64,000 nt of DNA from Pelagicoccus sp. SDUM812003 (GTDB taxonomy: Bacteria; Verrucomicrobiota; Verrucomicrobiia; Opitutales; Opitutaceae): contig NZ_JARXHY010000001.1 in assembly GCF_031127815.1 (NCBI RefSeq), positions 515,235 to 579,234 of the forward strand. The letters run 5' to 3'. Position numbers and translations under genes: made by a program. The notes under the pieces were generated by a model, which was not told the DNA's origin, did not search any database, and worked only from the letters and a program-made list of their open reading frames with translations. This document shows positions 53,668 to 63,384 of the stretch, in pieces (position 1 is the first letter of the stretch; the number at the start of each line of letters is the position of its first letter).

Positions 53668-55617
53668 CTAGGGCGCTGGGGTTTCGGCGATTTTGTAGAA
53701 ACCCATCGTTTCAGGAAGGTCTGCGATGGTGAACGACGCGTCATCGCCGTCGCCCGTCAGCGTTTCGACCTCTATGAAGGGTGTTACGAGATCGGGTGAA
53801 TACATTAGCTGGTACGTAGCTCCTGTCGAGGTCGGGAACTCGATGGTCAATCCGGATTCGAGGGTCAGGACCGTGCTCGTTTCCACGCGTTCGACCAGTT
53901 CGCCCGTCGGTCCGCCATCGCCGTTTCCACCGCCATCGCCGTTTCCACCGCCATCGCCTCCTCCTCCGTCGCCGCCTCCATCATTGCCGCCTCCACCGCC
54001 AATGGGCTCGCCCGCGCAGTCTGCTAAGGAGAGTGGCAGACTCGCCACAGGGATCGTGGTGGGAGTTAGAGTGGTGTTGCCTTCCGAGGCGGCGAGATCG
54101 ACCGTGTCCAGCGTCAGCGAGTAGTCCGTCACTTCGAGGGTGACGGGAGCGGAGCTTGCGGTTGTGCTTGAAAAATCGATACAGTCGTCTTCGACCGCTT
54201 GCAGGTTCTCGTCCAGGCTGACCGCTAGCAGCTCGTTGGTGTCTGGGAAAAACTCCATGCCCAGGAAGTGCTCGTCGCTGGCGGGGGTGACCCTGAATGC
54301 CGCGGGGGTGGAGTCGCGGGTGTACGAAGCGCTTTCGATCGCGAGGTCGTGGCTCGCTTTGACGATGCTGATCGTTTGGTCGGACTCCGTTTCGCCGCTT
54401 GTCGTGGAAAGATAGACCTTTTGCGAAGTGACGCCTAGTACGGTGAGGCTGGTGCTTCCTGCGATATTGATGGAGTTTGTGAACTCGCCGGTCTCGATAT
54501 CGATGGCGGTTACGAAGGGAACGAGGGCTTCCGCTTCGAGGTCGATCAAGGATCCGGAGGCCCAGATCCTATCGATGGTGGCAGTCGGGCTGAGGAGATT
54601 GTAGAGGGCGAGGCTCGTGCCGGCGACTTTCTTCGACCAGAGCAGTTCACCTGATGAACTGATTTTCGCAAGAACGGTGGCGTTTGAGAAGGTGCTGAGG
54701 TCGGTGTAGGTAAACGAGACGAAGAGATCTCCGTCTGGTGAAAGGTAGAGGTCTTGGGCCGAGGCGGCGGCGGAGGTTTCGCCTACGGCGCGCTGGAAGG
54801 ATTTTGCCCAAAGAGGATTCCCGTCCGCGTCGAGTTTCGCGATTAGGTGGGTGTTGGAGGTCGCAGCGACGATGGAACCTTCAATCACCTCCGCTTGGAG
54901 GTAGTGGTTTCCGGATACCGGATCATGAATGACGGTGAAGCTTTGCGTCTTGTTTTCCACGCTCGTCTCGTCGATCAAAACGGAGCTTGAATAGCGCTTG
55001 TCGATGACGGGATCTCCGGAGCTATCGACGAGCAGCAAGGCGAGGGAATCGTCCTCCTCCCATTGTGTGCCCCAGGTGCTGTCGAAAGCTACGTATCCTT
55101 GAAGCTGGTAGTCGCGAGCGTTCGCCTCATCGATTTCGAACGAGTAATAAGGGCTCAGGTCGGATCCGTTATAGTTAGCCAAACGAATTTTATCGTCCTC
55201 GTAAATGACGCCGGCCACGATTCGCTCATTGTCCAAGGCTTCGGGAAGAATGAGCGATTGGCTGGTGTCTTCCAAATCCTCGGGGTGGATATACGCGGAC
55301 CAAAGCAACGTCCCATCGTCTTCGAAGGCCGCTGTCGCGGGGCCGAGTTGAAATTGGGGATTTCCCTCGTTTTCCAGCCAGGCGACCATGAACGCACCAT
55401 TGGGGACGGTGATGTCCGCCGGAGCGAGGGCTTCGTCGTAAGGCCATGCGAGGAGTTGGGCGAAAGCGAAGTCTGGAATGCTGGGGTCGTCTACGGAAAG
55501 GGTGCGAGTGAAGGAGGGGGCTGCTTGAAGCGAGAAGGCGAAAGAGAAGGCGGTCGCGACAAGCAGCGAAAATGCGGCCCGGCGCGATGCACTCCGGATG
55601 GAGTTCGTTTGAGTCAT
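53668..55617 (-). CDS. Secreted propeller-like protein with Gly/Asp linker
   Basis: This 649-residue protein has a signal peptide (AAFSLLVATAFSFAFSLQA). Residues 40-480 show repeated beta units of a quinoprotein-like or NHL-like propeller (AKISSSGELLWSKKVAG, AKLDADGNPLWAKSF, DLYLSPDGDLFVSFTY). A Cys-x4-Gly linker of (GD/GN)GGG repeats at about 545-577 leads to a C-terminal beta domain ending GFYKIAETPAP, resembling the exported verrucomicrobial tail domains. The DNA of the linker is a short in-frame tandem repeat. No function assigned. Confidence 0.7.
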   Translation of the reverse strand: MTQTNSIRSASRRAAFSLLVATAFSFAFSLQAAPSFTRTLSVDDPSIPDFAFAQLLAWPYDEALAPADITVPNGAFMVAWLENEGNPQFQLGPATAAFEDDGTLLWSAYIHPEDLEDTSQSLILPEALDNERIVAGVIYEDDKIRLANYNGSDLSPYYSFEIDEANARDYQLQGYVAFDSTWGTQWEEDDSLALLLVDSSGDPVIDKRYSSSVLIDETSVENKTQSFTVIHDPVSGNHYLQAEVIEGSIVAATSNTHLIAKLDADGNPLWAKSFQRAVGETSAAASAQDLYLSPDGDLFVSFTYTDLSTFSNATVLAKISSSGELLWSKKVAGTSLALYNLLSPTATIDRIWASGSLIDLEAEALVPFVTAIDIETGEFTNSINIAGSTSLTVLGVTSQKVYLSTTSGETESDQTISIVKASHDLAIESASYTRDSTPAAFRVTPASDEHFLGMEFFPDTNELLAVSLDENLQAVEDDCIDFSSTTASSAPVTLEVTDYSLTLDTVDLAASEGNTTLTPTTIPVASLPLSLADCAGEPIGGGGGNDGGGDGGGGDGGGNGDGGGNGDGGPTGELVERVETSTVLTLESGLTIEFPTSTGATYQLMYSPDLVTPFIEVETLTGDGDDASFTIADLPETMGFYKIAETPAP

Positions 55618-55971
55618 CGAAGGTGGCGGTTAGGATTGAGCCAATCGCCCAGCCGAACGACTGCGAACATACGAAGTCACAGCCCACAGATGCACAGGAT
55701 TAGGCTAGGCTTTGAGCAGTTTGGATTCGAAGAAGGACCGTAGGCGGTCGGACCTTGGGGCGCAACACTAGAGCGTTTTACGTTTGGTGAGACGCGAAGC
55801 CTGTATTCCGCGCGCAGCGGCTTTCGCAAAGGGGGCGAGGTAGGGACGAAGCGGGGACGTGTCGGAACGGTTGCTAGCTCTCGTGAGCGGGATGTCGCGA
55901 TTTTATAGTATCCAAGGATAGGATACGAATAGTCGATGCCCTTCGAGATGTGCGTCCTTGCTTGTCGCTCC
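55618..55971. other. Intergenic stretch with an inverted TGGATAC pair
   Basis: This 354-base gap separates the TPR gene and the Gly-linker gene, both on the minus strand. At 55908-55926 GTATCC and GGATAC flank 7 bases just past the TPR gene end, and GACCG/CGGTC occur near 55736-55749. No gene is seen. Confidence 0.45.
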
Positions 55972-57405
55972 TCACCAAGGAGACTGTCCGAAAGCGTCTT
56001 GATAGGAACGCTTCACTTGCATGAGGTGGGGCTTGGGCAGTCGAGGCTGATCTCGGCAGCGTAGGGCGAAGTCGTGGGCTTTCGACTCGTCTCCGGCATT
56101 GATCCAGTGGATGGCGAGCGTGGATAGTACCATGGGATCTTCGGGAACGATTTCGAGCGCTTCCTGCAGTGTTTGCACGGCGAGCTCGTTTTTGCCCTGT
56201 TGAAAATATATCAGCGAGCATTCGATGAGGCCCAGGATCTCCGCCGGACGCAAAGCGGCGACAGTTTTAAACGCTTCGAGCGCTTCGTCCAATCGGCCCA
56301 TGGCCTTGAGCCGCTTTCCGTTTAGGGAGTGCAAGGTGGGAGAGTCCGGACACTTGCGCAGGCCTTCTTCAAGCAGGCGCTCGGCTTCACGCTGCGACTG
56401 GCTGAGCTCGATCAGCGTCGCCCAGCCGTCGCCGTATCGAGGGTCGAGCTCGACCGATCTCCGGAGGGATTCTTTGGCTGCCGGTAGGTCGCGAAGTTCG
56501 ATCCGTAGGAGGCCCAGTTGGAAGTGGGCGTGGGCGTAGGCGGAGTCGACTTGGATGGCTTTTTCAAGTAGGCGAAGGGCTCGTTGCTGCTCCCCTTTGC
56601 GTCGCGCCGCGCCTGCGTCGAGGGTGAGTCGAAACGGGTCGTAGCAATCCTCGCTCACTTCGTCGAGCCAGGGGTCCGGAATTTCGATGTATGAGTCGGT
56701 GCTTTTCGCCCGGCTGCGGATGGCCCGGGCGTTCTCGGTCTCGCCGAGGCGCTCGTACACGGAGACGAGTATGTTTTCTCCAATGCCCACATCGCTCGCT
56801 AGCCCGGCATCTTCCAGCCGCGTTTTTGCCTGCTCCCAATTTCCAGCGGCGATGTCAGCCTGGGCCAGACCGGCGATGGCGTAGGGGTTTTGGGGGTCGG
56901 ATTTCAGCGCGGCCTCGTAGAGCGGCACGGCCTCGGCGGCGCGGTTGGTCTTTATCATCGCGTCTGCCAGGTTCAGCTGGGCTGGCAGGTAGTCGGGGGC
57001 GATCCGCGCGGTACGCTGCCACAGAAGCATGGCCTGATCGAGTTGTCCGTAGAGGGCGTAGATGGATGCCAGCCGATTGGTCCAGCGGCCGTTTTGTGGG
57101 TCCGAATCCACGAGCGCTCCGTAGAGGGTAGCGGCTTCTTGGGTGTATCCGTTCGCGTGGTACATGGCGGCGAGCGCACCGAGCCCCTCTCGCCAGTTTT
57201 TGCCAGACCGGACCTGATTTTCCGCTGTTTCGATGCGCTCGATAAATTCTGGATAAACGATATCGGTTGGTCGTGTCGGCAGGGCTGCTATGGCTTCTTC
57301 GTGAAGTCGAGCTTCACGGGCGTGGGGCAGGTAGGCGATGATGCCGCCGATCGCCAAGGCGGCTAGGATAGCGCTGGCGATGATCCACTTCGTTGCTCTG
57401 TTCAT
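55972..57405 (-). CDS. Membrane-anchored TPR protein
   Basis: This 477-residue protein has an N-terminal helix (WIIASAILAALAIGGIIAYL) then about nine TPR-like repeats, for example GRWTNRLASIYALYGQLDQA, LPAQLNLADAMIKTNRAAEA, PYAIAGLAQADIAAGNWEQA and LDEALEAFKTVAALRPAE. TPR arrays bind partner proteins. ATG overlaps the stop of the FG-GAP lipoprotein gene as ATGA, so the two are translationally coupled and probably work together. Confidence 0.8.
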   Translation of the reverse strand: MNRATKWIIASAILAALAIGGIIAYLPHAREARLHEEAIAALPTRPTDIVYPEFIERIETAENQVRSGKNWREGLGALAAMYHANGYTQEAATLYGALVDSDPQNGRWTNRLASIYALYGQLDQAMLLWQRTARIAPDYLPAQLNLADAMIKTNRAAEAVPLYEAALKSDPQNPYAIAGLAQADIAAGNWEQAKTRLEDAGLASDVGIGENILVSVYERLGETENARAIRSRAKSTDSYIEIPDPWLDEVSEDCYDPFRLTLDAGAARRKGEQQRALRLLEKAIQVDSAYAHAHFQLGLLRIELRDLPAAKESLRRSVELDPRYGDGWATLIELSQSQREAERLLEEGLRKCPDSPTLHSLNGKRLKAMGRLDEALEAFKTVAALRPAEILGLIECSLIYFQQGKNELAVQTLQEALEIVPEDPMVLSTLAIHWINAGDESKAHDFALRCRDQPRLPKPHLMQVKRSYQDAFGQSPW

Positions 57406-58718
57406 CGCTGCTGCTCCTCCTGCTTCCAGAGCAGAATTCTGCTCATTCGGTCGTTGAAAGGTGGATACGCGTGAAAGCCTCCGGTGATTAGGGAAGTGCG
57501 ACCCGTGCCGTCGAAATCTCCGGCAGCGATGGTTAACAGCTGGATGGGCGAGTAGGCAAGCACGTGGGGAGTGAAGTTCAAGCGGCCATCGTTGCGAAAC
57601 CAAACCAACGACTGGGAGTCCGACTTCGACCAGTCGTTGAACGCCGCCACGGCGACGACGTCCATATTGCCGTCTCCATCCAGATCGGCTTCGATGGGTG
57701 AGTAAGCGCCGCCAAGGTCCCCGATGCGATGAAAGCGAAAGTATCCGTTTCCCTTGTTTTCCAGCCACTGCACGCCGTGCCAGGGGCGGGGGCCAGGGAT
57801 GCCGACTGGGCCGAATCCGTCTCCGTTGGAAAACAGAACGTCCGGCAGTCCGTCACGGTTGAGATCCCCGACCGTCATTCCGCTGGAGGAGAAGTCCTCG
57901 TTGGTGGAGCTCCAGATCGCTTTCTTGGAAAAGTTCCCCATACCATCGTTTTCAAAGTACCAAACCTGTTCCCATTCCTGGGAAACCAGCGCTACGATGT
58001 CGGGAAAACTGTCACCATTGAAGTCTGCTACAGACACGTTTATGGTGCCCGATAGGTCCAGGAGATTGTGGCTCTTGAATTCCCAGGGCCCGGTTCGCTC
58101 CATCCAACGGATTTCTCCTTGGTCGTATCCAAATTGTCCTACAGCTAGGTCGAGTTCGCCATCCCGATTGAGGTCGGCTGCTCTAACATCGTTGACGCGA
58201 GCGACGTTTCGCAGAACCCAGTGCGGCGTGAAGGATTGTTTCCCGTCGTTTTCCAGGATAACGATCGACCCGATCCGGTCGTTGTTTGGGAAGACCTGGC
58301 CCATGTTTGATACGAGCAGATCGAGGTCGTCGTCGCCATCGATATCGACCGCCTCCACGTGCACGGGCGCTTGCATTTTCTCGGCCAAGACGAGTTCCTG
58401 GAACGTCCCGTCGGAAACTTGTCGAAGCCAATAGATCCGGTTCTCCTGGGCTTCGCAGAAGACGGCGTCCATGCGATCATCCTGGTCGAGGTCCACCGGG
58501 GTGACGTGGGCGATCCACGGACGTCCTTTGATTGGGGCTCCGATCCGTTGTTGGGAAAGGAGGTCCAGATCGTCCACCGCCTTGGCGTGGGCCGCTACCG
58601 GGGGCAGGGCGAGGGGTTCGTTTTCCGAAGGGGGAGAGCACCCTTGCAGCAGGATAAGAAGACAGGGGATAACCGTCGCGAGGGGCCGGACGGGCGGGAG
58701 GTGGAGGAGGGGGACCAT
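57402..58718 (-). CDS. FG-GAP/VCBS-repeat lipoprotein
   Basis: This 438-residue protein has lipobox LLQGC at 23-27. Seven or so VCBS/FG-GAP repeats with calcium-type loops follow: DLDQDDRMD, DIDGDDDLDLLVSNMG, DLNRDGELDLAVGQFG, DFNGDSFPDIVAL, DLNRDGLPDVLFSNGDG, DLDGDGNMDVVAV and DFDGTGRTSLITGG. This is an integrin-like propeller on the cell envelope. It starts the minus-strand run with the TPR protein; such pairs are common in Verrucomicrobia and Planctomycetes. Confidence 0.85.
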   Translation of the reverse strand: MVPLLHLPPVRPLATVIPCLLILLQGCSPPSENEPLALPPVAAHAKAVDDLDLLSQQRIGAPIKGRPWIAHVTPVDLDQDDRMDAVFCEAQENRIYWLRQVSDGTFQELVLAEKMQAPVHVEAVDIDGDDDLDLLVSNMGQVFPNNDRIGSIVILENDGKQSFTPHWVLRNVARVNDVRAADLNRDGELDLAVGQFGYDQGEIRWMERTGPWEFKSHNLLDLSGTINVSVADFNGDSFPDIVALVSQEWEQVWYFENDGMGNFSKKAIWSSTNEDFSSSGMTVGDLNRDGLPDVLFSNGDGFGPVGIPGPRPWHGVQWLENKGNGYFRFHRIGDLGGAYSPIEADLDGDGNMDVVAVAAFNDWSKSDSQSLVWFRNDGRLNFTPHVLAYSPIQLLTIAAGDFDGTGRTSLITGGFHAYPPFNDRMSRILLWKQEEQQR

Positions 58719-58841
58719 TTGATCCGATGAGAAATGATGCAGCCGACTCGCGCAATTTTAAATGCCCGCTCAGCTCGCTCGCGGCCAATTGTTTGGTCAG
58801 CGCGATGAGGAGCGTTTTCGCATCACGAATTTAAGAATTCG

Positions 58842-59768
58842 ATGCTACGGGACAACCCGATTTTCATTGTCGTGCCTGCGTGCTGCGTTTGCACTCTTCT
58901 TGTGTATCGTTTTCTCCGTTCTCGCACCCTGTTTTCGGATCTGACGAGCTGCATCGCTTTTGTATCCATCCTAGTCTTGCCAGCGACCGCTGAGCCGAAC
59001 CTTAGGATTTGGGGGCTGGACTTTTTTGGTCAGTCTTTCGTCCCGAGCGAGTAGGGGGCAGCCGTTGCGATCGCGGCGGATGGATCCCACAGCGCGGTGC
59101 GACTGCCTACCGGTGCGGAGGACCTGCCGCTCGATCTAAGCTATGATTCGAGCCGCGGCTACGTTCACAAGGCGCCGTATAAGGATCCGATCGTATCCGG
59201 CGAGACGGCCACCATACGAGCGATCGCTACCGGCACGCGCTTTCCCGATAGCGAAACTACGACGAGCGACTATGAACTCGCCCAAGTCGAGCTCCCCGTT
59301 GCATCGCTAGGTCGGAACGTTTATTTGAAGAATAAAAGAGTCGCCCTTTCAAATCCAACCGATGGCGCGGCGATTTATTATACATTGGATGGCAGCGAAC
59401 CCACTGCCTCCAGCAATGTATATATCGAGCCGATTGAAATCACTGGCGTGACGTCGCTAAAGGTGATGGCGTTGAAGGATGGATACGCGGATAGCGGTGT
59501 CGTGGAAACTCAACTACACCTCGTAGATGATTCGATCGGGCTGGACGTAGCGCTCGCTTGGACCAGCGAGCCGGAATTGCTCTTCCTCTCGTTTCTGACC
59601 AGCGAAGGCATTATTTATACGCTTCGAGGGTCTGGTGACTTGCTGAGTTGGGAGACTGTTTGCGATGACATCGTCGGAGACGGCGAAGAGCGCTCCATCG
59701 TGGTGGAAGCGGGCGCTCGGTCCTTGTGGTTTTTCGAGGTGCATGGAGAGTCCGCCCCGAGCGATTGA
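58842..59768 (+). pseudogene. Decayed RCC1-repeat + CHB_HEX-type exported protein
   Basis: One frame runs 58842-59768 but is broken by an in-frame TAG at 59052-59054. Before it: a signal-like stretch ending ATA and the start of an RCC1 repeat (LRIWGLDFFGQSFVPSE). After it the same repeat continues (AAVAIAADGSHSAVRL). Then the RCC1 sequence stops abruptly and part of a CHB_HEX-type domain follows (TIRAIATGTRFPDSETTTS), then a full one (ALSNPTDGAAIYYTLDGSEP) and a C-terminal beta domain. A complete RCC1 propeller needs about seven repeats, so I infer both a nonsense mutation and an internal deletion. The downstream part (from 59097) could still be translated. Confidence 0.65.
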
Positions 59769-60042
59769 GAAAGCCGCCGCCAGCAACGGGGCTTATTTGA
59801 TGCCGCTAACGACTGTGGTCGCGACTGCTTTTACGCTGCGGGGAAGGGCAGTCGCGGGATTGGCTGTCTAGGCTGCCTACTGGGGCGTGCGCATTCTGGT
59901 GGGTGTCGGTTGGGCGGCCTGGTCGCGGCTTCGCCCCGATTTGAGGTTATGGAACTGGCCCTGAAATCGGTCGAAAAGAGCCAGCTGTGAAGATGCGGCC
60001 GGAGCGCCCGTCGGTAAGCGCCTAGCCTCGTTTTCCCGAGGA

Positions 60043-60543
60043 TTATCGGATCCGAACCTCCTGCCCGACCGCCTCCACGTAGATCCTCTCGAGGAGCTTT
60101 GACTGGGGCATGGCGATGCGTTGTCCGATGCGGGAGGCGAGATACAGGGCGAGAGCGATGACCAGCGACCCGGAGAAGACCCACAGTCCCCACGCCGATA
60201 GGCCGACGAAGAGTTGGCAGGCGCCGAACATGCCGGAAAACATGCCCACGATGCCAACGATCAAATAGCCGTAGAGGTAGAGCGCCCACACGTTGGCGTT
60301 GGGGCCGAAGGTGCCACGTACTTGAGTGCCTCCGGACTCTGTCTGCTCGAGGCTTACGTTTAGCCGCGGCGTCCAGAAATGGCGGTCTTCTTTGGGGATT
60401 CGCAAGCAGACGAAGCCTGGGAAACTCTTGATCTCGAAATTAGAGTGATCGCGTTGCACGTGTCGAACGATACGGTTCTGCGCCTCGTCGCTGCCCAAAT
60501 CGAGCTCCTGTCGAAAACTGGGCCGCAATTTCCACGAAATCAT
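60043..60543 (-). CDS. Hypothetical membrane protein
   Basis: This 166-residue product starts MISWKLRPSFRQELDLGSDE. The N-terminal half is a soluble beta/alpha unit (FPGFVCLRIPKEDRHFWTPRL, GGTQVRGTFGPN), followed by two transmembrane helices at about 85-135 and a basic tail. I do not know the family. It is 72 bases downstream of the metallopeptidase gene on the same strand. The longer start (60609) adds 22 residues without features. Confidence 0.6.
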   Translation of the reverse strand: MISWKLRPSFRQELDLGSDEAQNRIVRHVQRDHSNFEIKSFPGFVCLRIPKEDRHFWTPRLNVSLEQTESGGTQVRGTFGPNANVWALYLYGYLIVGIVGMFSGMFGACQLFVGLSAWGLWVFSGSLVIALALYLASRIGQRIAMPQSKLLERIYVEAVGQEVRIR

Positions 60544-60615
60544 CGCAATTGAGTTTTCGCGAATGCCACTGGCTGTCAATGCGGCAGCTCCCCGAGGCTC
60601 CCGTGTCAACCGTCC

Positions 60616-61653
60616 TCAGACGTCGCGCCCTGCGCCGTGCTTCGCCACGAGCTCGTGGATGAAACGGAGCTTTTCGACGACCTTTGGCGGAGTTACGAAC
60701 GGATAGGCGTCAGGCATGCCAAGGCTGCGATTGAAGCTGTTGATGGTGCAAGCGAGCGCGGGCCAAGCCGTGATGATCGAATCGAAGCATGAAAGATCGA
60801 CCTTGCTGTAGTTGAAATATGGATCGCTTTTGCGGGTGCGATTGATCCGGACTCTCGAATGGTACGCGGTGCCGACCGAGTCCATCATGTGCAGGTAGTG
60901 GGCCCAGGTTTCCGCCCAGTCCTCCCAGGCGTGGGCGGTGGCGTAGGAGCTGATGTAGGACGATGGCCAGTCTGCGGGCGGACCGTTCTGGTAGTGTTTT
61001 TTCAAGGCCTCTCCGTAGTCGATCGTCTCGTCGCCGAATAGGTCGCGAAAGGCAGTTCGGTCGTCGTCGCCTACCAGCAAATCCCAAAAGTAGTGCCCGA
61101 CTTCGTGTCTCATGTGTCCGACCAGGGTGCGATAGGGCTCGCCCAGGGCGGCGCGACGGCGTTCGCGCTCAGAGTCGTTGGCTTCGACGATGTTGATGGT
61201 GACCACTCCGGACGCATGACCGGTGAGCACGGGTTCAGCGTCTGGTTCCTGGGAGTCGGCAAGAAAGCGAAAGCAGAGCCCATCGGGTTGCGCTTCGCTT
61301 CGCGGTATGGTCTTAAGGCCCAGTCGGTCGAGGTTGAAGACCAGACGACGTTTCGCTTCCTCGAGCTTGGCCCATGCGACTTTGTTTTCCGGCAGACTCA
61401 GGTCGGGGATGGTTTCGGTGAGCTCGCAGGAGCGGCAGAAAACCTTTTCCGAATCCGCTTTGATCGCCCAGTTGCAAGTGCCATGCTGGGAGTAGTTTTG
61501 ACAGGGCTTGAACGCTTGGTCCTCGGAATCGGAGGAAACGGCAACCATCTCCGAGCTTTTTAGGTCGAAACCGATTTTCGTGCCACAGCTCAGACAAACC
61601 GAATTCGAGAAGAATACCCGTGAGCCGCAGGTCGCGCAGTAGAAATTTTTCAT
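60616..61653 (-). CDS. Zinc-ribbon plus putative zinc metallopeptidase
   Basis: This 345-residue protein opens with a two-finger zinc ribbon (CATCG, CLSCG, then CQNYSQHGTCNW and CRSC). The C-terminal part carries GHMRHEVGHYFWD, a HExxH metalloprotease motif, and AHAWEDWAETWAHYLHMMD with possible third ligands. This matches the zinc-ribbon/peptidase_Mx family of putative bacterial metallopeptidases. It is cytoplasmic by appearance; substrates are unknown. Confidence 0.85.
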   Translation of the reverse strand: MKNFYCATCGSRVFFSNSVCLSCGTKIGFDLKSSEMVAVSSDSEDQAFKPCQNYSQHGTCNWAIKADSEKVFCRSCELTETIPDLSLPENKVAWAKLEEAKRRLVFNLDRLGLKTIPRSEAQPDGLCFRFLADSQEPDAEPVLTGHASGVVTINIVEANDSERERRRAALGEPYRTLVGHMRHEVGHYFWDLLVGDDDRTAFRDLFGDETIDYGEALKKHYQNGPPADWPSSYISSYATAHAWEDWAETWAHYLHMMDSVGTAYHSRVRINRTRKSDPYFNYSKVDLSCFDSIITAWPALACTINSFNRSLGMPDAYPFVTPPKVVEKLRFIHELVAKHGAGRDV

Positions 61654-62834
61654 AGAAATGGCTGATAGGACAGGGATTTCTCTTATCAGTTGTCAGCGTT
61701 CCGTCTGCAAGGTTCATTCTTTTCGACTACCGCTGGGGCAATTCCCGCAGTTCAGAGCGAAGAGCAGCCCGGAGCCCTATGGGCCGTAGGGGTAAGTCTG
61801 TTGTTTTCGACCTTTCTGAGAAGGCAAATCTAACTCTCAAATGTTCCCCCGTCAAAGATGGCGAATCGATTTCATACACTTGCAGGGGTTCCCACGGAGA
61901 ATGGAGCCAACACTCATCACCTTTTCTGCTTCGCGGCCTAGATCCATGTTTACCAACTGAGCGACCGAGCCTCCAGAATCGAAATAGAATTTCATTATAC
62001 TTCTTTTCCGAGTCGAACGCTCTAGGCTCAAATATCAATATACGCCATCAGCTCCAAACGGTGATTCGGCGGTTAGCCATCGATGCTTTCCTATTGGAGC
62101 GCGTTTCTATTTTTTTCTTTTTTTTCTTTTTTTGAAATCTAGACTCTCTGTGTAACAGGATCGGGTCTATTGCATAAAGGAGAATATATTGGCATGATAG
62201 AATGTGTTTGAAAGCAGTCGACGCGACTCTCGCGTGCGCGACGGGAAGGTCGAAACCGCAATCGTGTCCAAGACCGAGGCGTCGACTCTTCTGCCCCATG
62301 ATCGACGTGAGGGGTTCCCTTATTAGCATCGCCTATTTTCGCCATATCTACGACCTGTAATGCCCGTCAGGTAGCGCTCCTCGTTTCCCATTGTTATATC
62401 AGCTGCAGCGAGCTCTTCGCCTCGTTCGATACTTGATATGGAATCGACCCAATTTGAGAATATCACTCGGTCGAGTCTATTCAAAAATAGAGATGAATGC
62501 TTTTGCTTTTGCGTTCGTGGTTTGTGCAAAAACGTATCGGAAGCGCACAGAAAGTAGTTCTGACTCCTTTTTAGACAAGGTACCCTGAGTTGTGCGGGAA
62601 TAACGAATTGAGATAGGGCTCGGAAGCGTCATCAACTATCGCCTTTGCATCTCGAGAATGATATAGGGTAAGGAACGATCAGTTGCATCGAATTCGCAGA
62701 GAGATGGGTGGAGTGCAATCTAGTCAGAAGGGAGAGCTCTGCTACTGTTTTTATTTAGCTAGCGTGAAGGCCATAGGCGTGGGCTAGCTCGGTGTCCTAG
62801 GTCGGAAATGCATGGTCTGCCTGATAGCGCGTAG
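61654..62834. other. Gene-poor, AT-richer stretch
   Basis: These 1181 bases hold only short frames (under about 120 codons) with no recognisable motif. Base composition is visibly lower in GC than the flanking genes. It contains a 24-base T-rich tract at 62110-62133. I see no RNA gene, attachment site or inverted repeat ends. Confidence 0.5.
62110..62133. repeat. Polypyrimidine (T) tract
   Basis: Twenty-two T and two C residues run uninterrupted (7 T, C, 8 T, C, 7 T). This is unusual in this composition and a likely slippage site. No stem precedes it on either strand, so it is not a clear terminator. Confidence 0.7.
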
Positions 62835-63383
62835 TCATTCCTTCACCAATCGAATGTCGATTTCCCTTTCGACGTACTGCCATTCGATTCCCTCTCGCAG
62901 CGACTGTACCAACTCATCGAACATAGTTTCATCCTCGCTCGAGTACTCAAACCAGGTTATAAAATCGAAGGGCTCTACGCTTGCGAGGTCGCGGCAATGG
63001 TGAAGCTTTCGTGCGATATTTGGAAGAAACTTTTGGCCGATATCGGTATGGCGTGATTGCTCTTCAAAAATATCTCTTCGCTCCTCTTGAGTAAGCGACC
63101 ACCATGCATCGGTTTTTCGTATTGGAATTAAGGCGGCATAGTTTGATGCCTTGCGTCCCAACCCCTCCTGCTTTGAAACGAGAGCAGTCTTTTCTGCTTT
63201 AGTCACATAGCGCTCGTTGCTGGTCACTCCGCGCAGCGCCCAATCGCATTTACCCGAGAAGTCTCCATTCTCTATGGTAAGGCGTTTGGATGTCGGCAAG
63301 CTCTCGCCAACAATGGTTTGAATACTTCGAATTGACCACTCGCCGCATTCGCCAGCGACGAAACTGAATAATCGTTTGTTCAT
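62835..63383 (-). CDS. Chlorite dismutase-family heme protein
   Basis: This 182-residue protein matches the C-terminal half of the Cld family: DAWWSLTQEERRDIFEEQS, the likely heme-ligand region at His128/His129 (ARKLHHCRDL), FDFITWFEYSSED, FDELVQSLREG and the end VEREIDIRLV. The short single-domain form is distinct from chlorite-degrading Cld and is best called Cld-like; some relatives act in heme handling or peroxide chemistry. The N-terminal strand block (residues 1-50) is poorly conserved. Confidence 0.8.
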   Translation of the reverse strand: MNKRLFSFVAGECGEWSIRSIQTIVGESLPTSKRLTIENGDFSGKCDWALRGVTSNERYVTKAEKTALVSKQEGLGRKASNYAALIPIRKTDAWWSLTQEERRDIFEEQSRHTDIGQKFLPNIARKLHHCRDLASVEPFDFITWFEYSSEDETMFDELVQSLREGIEWQYVEREIDIRLVKE

Positions 63384-63384
63384 G

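Noticed and set aside
61925..61980. tRNA-like stretch on the minus strand (GCTCAGTTGGTA resembles a D-arm)
   Set aside because: No T-arm (GGTTC), anticodon stem or acceptor pairing could be placed around it.
61727..62135. Frames of 103 and 118 codons on opposite strands
   Set aside because: Overlap each other, one ends in the T-tract as poly-Phe; not credible genes.
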